Shown piece after piece: positions 32,734-35,500 of a DNA stretch of 35,500 bases. Under the pieces are notes generated by a model, which worked only from the letters and a program-made list of their open reading frames with translations, searched no databases and was not told where the DNA came from. Position 1 is the stretch's first letter. Each line of letters opens with the position of its first letter. Made by a program: the position numbers and the translations under genes. The stretch covers positions 1-35,500 of the forward strand of contig JAQGKD010000097.1 of NCBI GenBank assembly GCA_028290285.1. Reading direction: 5' to 3'. The stretch comes from Hyphomicrobiales bacterium (GTDB taxonomy: Bacteria; Pseudomonadota; Alphaproteobacteria; Rhizobiales; Beijerinckiaceae).

Positions 32734-33191
32734 GATCCCACGTCATGCACGCGCACGCTCCCATCCCGTTCCACAGTGCCGAACACGACACGTCCGCCGT
32801 CAAGGATTCTCACGCTGATCGTTTCCCCGAGCGCGCCTGCTTGCAGCACGGAGCCAAATGTCGAGATGCCTAGCGCTCCCTCCCGATATTCGACGCGCAC
32901 CTGCCGGCCGACCAGCGCAAGACGCTGCTCCTCAACGGCGAGGACGGGGATCGGCTGATTGGCAAGGAGCGTGCGCTTGGCGACCTTGCCTTCGAGTGAG
33001 TCAGGAAGGCGCACGAATGCACCACCCTGCCCGTCGCGAAGATCGAAAGGCCGGGCGCCCAGCAAGGCGGCGCTGATCACCTCTCCTGGATAGATCGTCT
33101 TCAGCGGCACCGCGAGTTGTGTGTCTGCACCAATGCAGGCACCAGAAGCGAGCATCGTACCTGCTAGAACAACAACGCCACTGAGATTCAT
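32730..33191 (-). CDS. flgA: P-ring assembly chaperone FlgA
   Basis: A 153-residue periplasmic protein. A signal peptide (about 1-22, MNLSGVVVLAGTMLASGACI) is followed by a SAF-type domain: VPLKTIYPGEVISAALLGAR, then KRTLLANQPIPVLAVEEQRL, and the C-terminal LGETISVRILDGGRVVFGTV. FlgA chaperones FlgI during P-ring assembly. Compared with enterobacterial FlgA (about 219) it lacks the N-terminal domain, as usual in alphaproteobacteria. It lies 4 bases after flgG and overlaps flgI. Confidence 0.93.
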   Translation of the reverse strand: MNLSGVVVLAGTMLASGACIGADTQLAVPLKTIYPGEVISAALLGARPFDLRDGQGGAFVRLPDSLEGKVAKRTLLANQPIPVLAVEEQRLALVGRQVRVEYREGALGISTFGSVLQAGALGETISVRILDGGRVVFGTVERDGSVRVHDVGS

Positions 33192-33195
33192 AGTC

Positions 33196-33984
33196 CTACC
33201 TCATACCCGTCGCGATTGTCTGCATCATCTGATCGGCTGCCGTGATGACCTTCGAGTTCATCTCGTATGAGCGTTGCGCAGCTATCAGGTCGGTTATCTC
33301 GCGAACCGGATCGACATTGGAGCTTTCCAGGTACCCCTGCTTTACAGTGGCAAAACCTGGGTCTCCGGGCACCGCCGCGACGGCAGTGCCCGACGCCGTG
33401 GTCGTTCGATAGAGGTTCCCGCCCAGGGGCTCGAGGCCGGTCTCATTGGCGAAGTTGGCGATTGTCAGTTGACCGACTTGTTGGAGAGCGGTTTGCGTGT
33501 CTAGGCGCACGCTGACAATGCCACTTTCGCCGACGAGGATGTCGGTGGCCGTGGCGGGTATGGTAATCGCAGGAACGAGCTTGTACCCGTCCGCATTGAC
33601 CAATTGCCCTGTCGCGTTGGTATTGAATGCTCCTGCGCGAGTGTAAAGCGTCTCACCGGCTGCGTCGGTCACCTGGAACCACCCGCGGCCCGTCAAGGCG
33701 AGATCAAGCTTGTTGCCGGTACTCTCGAGCGTTCCCTGCACATGCAGGTTCCGGATCGCCGCGGTTCGCACACCCAGACCCACCTGTGCGCCTTCCGGTA
33801 TCATATTGTCGCTGCCACGATTGGACGTGCCCTGCAGGCGCTCAGCTTGATACAGCAAGTCCGTAAACTCTGCGCGCGCTCTCTTGAAGCCCGTCGTATT
33901 GATGTTGGCAATGTTGTTCGCGATTACCTCGACATGTAGTTGTTGCGCTTTCATGCCCGACGCCGCAATAGCCAACGCTCTCAT
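33196..33984 (-). CDS. flgG: Distal rod protein FlgG
   Basis: A 262-residue axial protein, the normal size for FlgG. The N-terminus [20 protein letters not shown] with [20 protein letters not shown] is the rod motif, a central [20 protein letters not shown] follows, and the C-terminus [20 protein letters not shown] then [11 protein letters not shown] closes the family pattern. It is secreted without a signal peptide. flgF, the paralogue often next to it, is not in this window. It lies 10 bases after fliE. Confidence 0.97.
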   Translation of the reverse strand: MRALAIAASGMKAQQLHVEVIANNIANINTTGFKRARAEFTDLLYQAERLQGTSNRGSDNMIPEGAQVGLGVRTAAIRNLHVQGTLESTGNKLDLALTGRGWFQVTDAAGETLYTRAGAFNTNATGQLVNADGYKLVPAITIPATATDILVGESGIVSVRLDTQTALQQVGQLTIANFANETGLEPLGGNLYRTTTASGTAVAAVPGDPGFATVKQGYLESSNVDPVREITDLIAAQRSYEMNSKVITAADQMMQTIATGMR

Positions 33985-33994
33985 CTAACTCTCC

Positions 33995-34309
33995 TCAGAT
34001 CGCCATACGGCTGATTTCCTGGTACGCACCGACCGCCTTGTCGCGCAGCGCGAGCGCGGTCTGGAATGTTCTTTCCGCCGACATCACCGCATCGACGACG
34101 TCCTGCAACGGCAGCTTGCCTCGCAAACCCTCGATAGAGGCGGCTTCACCAGCCTTCATCGTATCGACGGCAATGCCAGCGACCTCTGAAAGCACCTTTG
34201 CGAAGTCGACCTGCCCCGCCGGCGCTGCAGCAGCGGCAATCCCGCCCCCAATAGGTGTCCCAGCACTTTTCGTGGAAGCAATGAGTGAAACGGCATCTAT
34301 CATCATCAC
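33995..34309 (-). CDS. fliE: MS-ring/rod adaptor FliE
   Basis: A 104-residue protein exported first in rod assembly. The conserved C-terminal part (VDFAKVLSEVAGIAVDTMKA, LQDVVDAVMSAERTFQTALA, LRDKAVGAYQEISRMAI) is complete; the N-terminal part is Ala/Gly-rich. It links FliF to the proximal rod proteins FlgB and FlgC, encoded just upstream. The ATG overlaps the flgC stop by 4 bases. Confidence 0.95.
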   Translation of the reverse strand: MMMIDAVSLIASTKSAGTPIGGGIAAAAAPAGQVDFAKVLSEVAGIAVDTMKAGEAASIEGLRGKLPLQDVVDAVMSAERTFQTALALRDKAVGAYQEISRMAI

Positions 34310-34725
34310 GCTCCTTTCAGGAGGTCGAGGGTCATGGCAAGAAGATCACGAGACTGCTTTACAACCTGCAGATTGGCTTCATAGGCACGCGTTGCATCGC
34401 GCATATCCGCTGTCTCGACGAGAATATCGACGTTGGGCATCTTCACGTTGCCATTTGCATCTGCGGCAGGATGTCCAGGCGAATGCTCGACCGGAAAAGG
34501 CGCCTCGTCGATGCCGACCGATTTCACCTTGGTGAGTGCCAAGCCGGCTGCACGGTTCATCTCGGACTCGAAAGTAATTGTCTTGCGAGAAAACGGATCG
34601 GATCCCGGTGTGGATCCGGTCGAACTCGCATTCGAGATATTCTCCGAGATCACCTTGAGACGAGCTGATTGAGCCTGAATGCCAGAACCGGCAATACGAA
34701 GAGAGGCACCGAGAAGGTCAACCAT
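34306..34725 (-). CDS. flgC: Proximal rod protein FlgC
   Basis: A 139-residue rod subunit. It opens with LLGASLRIAGSGIQAQSARL and VISENISNASSTGSTPG, the rod motif, and ends with MRDATRAYEANLQVVKQSRD, LLAMTLDLLKGA; the central NVKMPNVDILVETADMRDAT is typical of FlgC. Length is usual. It lies 3 bases after flgB and overlaps fliE by 4, so the flgB-flgC-fliE trio should be coupled. Confidence 0.96.
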   Translation of the reverse strand: MVDLLGASLRIAGSGIQAQSARLKVISENISNASSTGSTPGSDPFSRKTITFESEMNRAAGLALTKVKSVGIDEAPFPVEHSPGHPAADANGNVKMPNVDILVETADMRDATRAYEANLQVVKQSRDLLAMTLDLLKGA

Positions 34726-34728
34726 AAA

Positions 34729-35112
34729 TCAGCCCTTCACGCTGGCGAGCATCATGCGGTTGAACACCTTCACGATCCCCGTATTGAGAGCGTAGCCACG
34801 ATTGACTTCACCGGCCTTCAGCAATTGATCCTCGAGTGTAACGTTATTGCCAGAATACGAGGTTTCCCAGCCATCGCGGCTCTGACGAACGACCGTTCCA
34901 CGCGTGTCAGACGCATCGATCGCCATATGTCCGGGTGCGCTCGCCTGGATTGTCAGAGCCGTTCTGTCCATAACCTCTTCGAAGGGGCGCGCGTCGACGG
35001 CCTTGTAGCCCGGCGTGCTCACATTGGAGATGTTCCCGGCGATCGCAGTTTGCCGAGTGCCTAGCCAGCGCGCCTGCTGGGCGGCTAGATCGAGAAGGAA
35101 TAGCGGACCCAT
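34729..35112 (-). CDS. flgB: Proximal rod protein FlgB
   Basis: A 127-residue rod subunit. The rod-family motif AIAGNISNVSTPGYKAVDAR is clear after LLDLAAQQARWLGTRQT, and the C-terminus VTLEDQLLKAGEVNRGYALN, TGIVKVFNRMMLASVKG matches FlgB. It is the first gene of the flgB-fliP run that can be seen; the 71-base gap before it may hold a promoter, though I see no clear -35/-10 pair. Confidence 0.95.
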   Translation of the reverse strand: MGPLFLLDLAAQQARWLGTRQTAIAGNISNVSTPGYKAVDARPFEEVMDRTALTIQASAPGHMAIDASDTRGTVVRQSRDGWETSYSGNNVTLEDQLLKAGEVNRGYALNTGIVKVFNRMMLASVKG

Positions 35113-35183
35113 GATAGCGCTCCGATCAAGTCACGCTGGAGATTGCACGCCTGAGCTTGCCTGAGGCTGTCGGCGGGACATGG

Positions 35184-35495
35184 TCAATCGCGCGGCGTGA
35201 CGCAACGGGACGCATTCAGTGCTTCAACGAGACGCCTCGTGTTGAGCGACGGATCTGGCGACGGTGCTTCGAAGGAGATGTGCCTGATATCGACATTCTC
35301 GCCCTCGCCCGCCAGGCCGAGGCTGAAGAAGACGGTAACCGAACCGTGCCTGAATTCCATGTCGAGGAACACGGATGGCAACTCCGTCCAGGTCACCCGC
35401 ATATCGGCACCCCAGCCGAAGGTAAGCGTCGCCGGCTTGAATGACAGCTCGGATGAGGAGTTCACGAGGTCTTCTATGTTCGCGTACTGCTCCAT
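35184..35495 (-). CDS. Unrecognised 103-residue protein upstream of flgB
   Basis: I do not recognise this protein. It starts MEQYANIEDLVNSSSELSFK, has a stretch of alternating hydrophobic residues (VFLDMEFRHGSVTVFFSLGL) that could be beta strands, and a helical C-terminus (LNTRRLVEALNASRC). No signal peptide or membrane helix is visible. It lies 71 bases upstream of flgB on the same strand, so it may be part of the same transcript, but any flagellar role is inference. The start is only five bases from the window edge, so its ribosome binding site and a possible longer N-terminus cannot be checked. Confidence 0.6.
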   Translation of the reverse strand: MEQYANIEDLVNSSSELSFKPATLTFGWGADMRVTWTELPSVFLDMEFRHGSVTVFFSLGLAGEGENVDIRHISFEAPSPDPSLNTRRLVEALNASRCVTPRD

Positions 35496-35500
35496 ACGAA

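Noticed and set aside
1..35500. Search by eye for defence systems, prophage, transposases, CRISPR, tRNA and rRNA
   Set aside because: Nothing supporting any of them was seen; the genes that can be named are housekeeping, signalling, outer-membrane or flagellar.

Overview
The window looks like chromosome from a GC-rich alphaproteobacterium of the order Hyphomicrobiales (Rhizobiales). This rests on the flagellar gene set (FtcR/Rem-type regulator, FlaF/FlbT pair, MotC and MotE periplasmic motility proteins, MotD-type FliK), whose order closely follows the known rhizobial cluster, and on Omp31-type barrel proteins with the WTGFYVG signature. I cannot name a genus or species.

Left part (1-10150) is mixed housekeeping and accessory content. 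Two paralogous outer-membrane barrel genes (3-671, cut by the window edge, and 2111-2749) flank a leftward gpt-globin pair (xanthine-guanine phosphoribosyltransferase and a group III truncated haemoglobin). Next come leftward genes for a CinA-like molybdopterin-binding-fold protein, a small ABM-type monooxygenase and an FkbM-family methyltransferase. Rightward genes follow: map (methionine aminopeptidase), a RadC-type JAMM protein overlapping it, a membrane GGDEF-EAL protein, and two unrecognised small genes. A perfect 16-bp bidirectional terminator (10112-10146) closes this part.

Right part (10168-35112) is one flagellar cluster, all on the minus strand. Read in the direction of transcription (right to left) it is flgB-flgC-fliE-flgG-flgA-flgI-motE-flgH-fliL-fliP, then a flagellin gene with its own leader and terminator, then fliF-fliH-motB-motC-fliK/motD-lytic transglycosylase-ftcR, then flgE-flgK-flgL-flaF-flbT-flgD-fliQ-flhA-fliR, and finally four small genes (FliJ-like, single-domain FlgJ, FlgN-like, FliL-like). 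Many neighbours overlap by 1-4 bases, which suggests translational coupling. The products cover rod, rings, hook, hook-filament junction, filament, export gate and stator accessories; motA, fliG/M/N, fliI, flhB and flgF are not in this window. A further unrecognised leftward gene lies upstream of flgB.

I found no CRISPR array, prophage, insertion sequence, tRNA or rRNA. I see no clearly new multi-gene system. The best leads are small: unrecognised genes at the cluster edges, a possible second FliL-like protein, and candidate regulatory sites (CtrA-like boxes, leader dyads) near ftcR, flagellin and the second omp gene.
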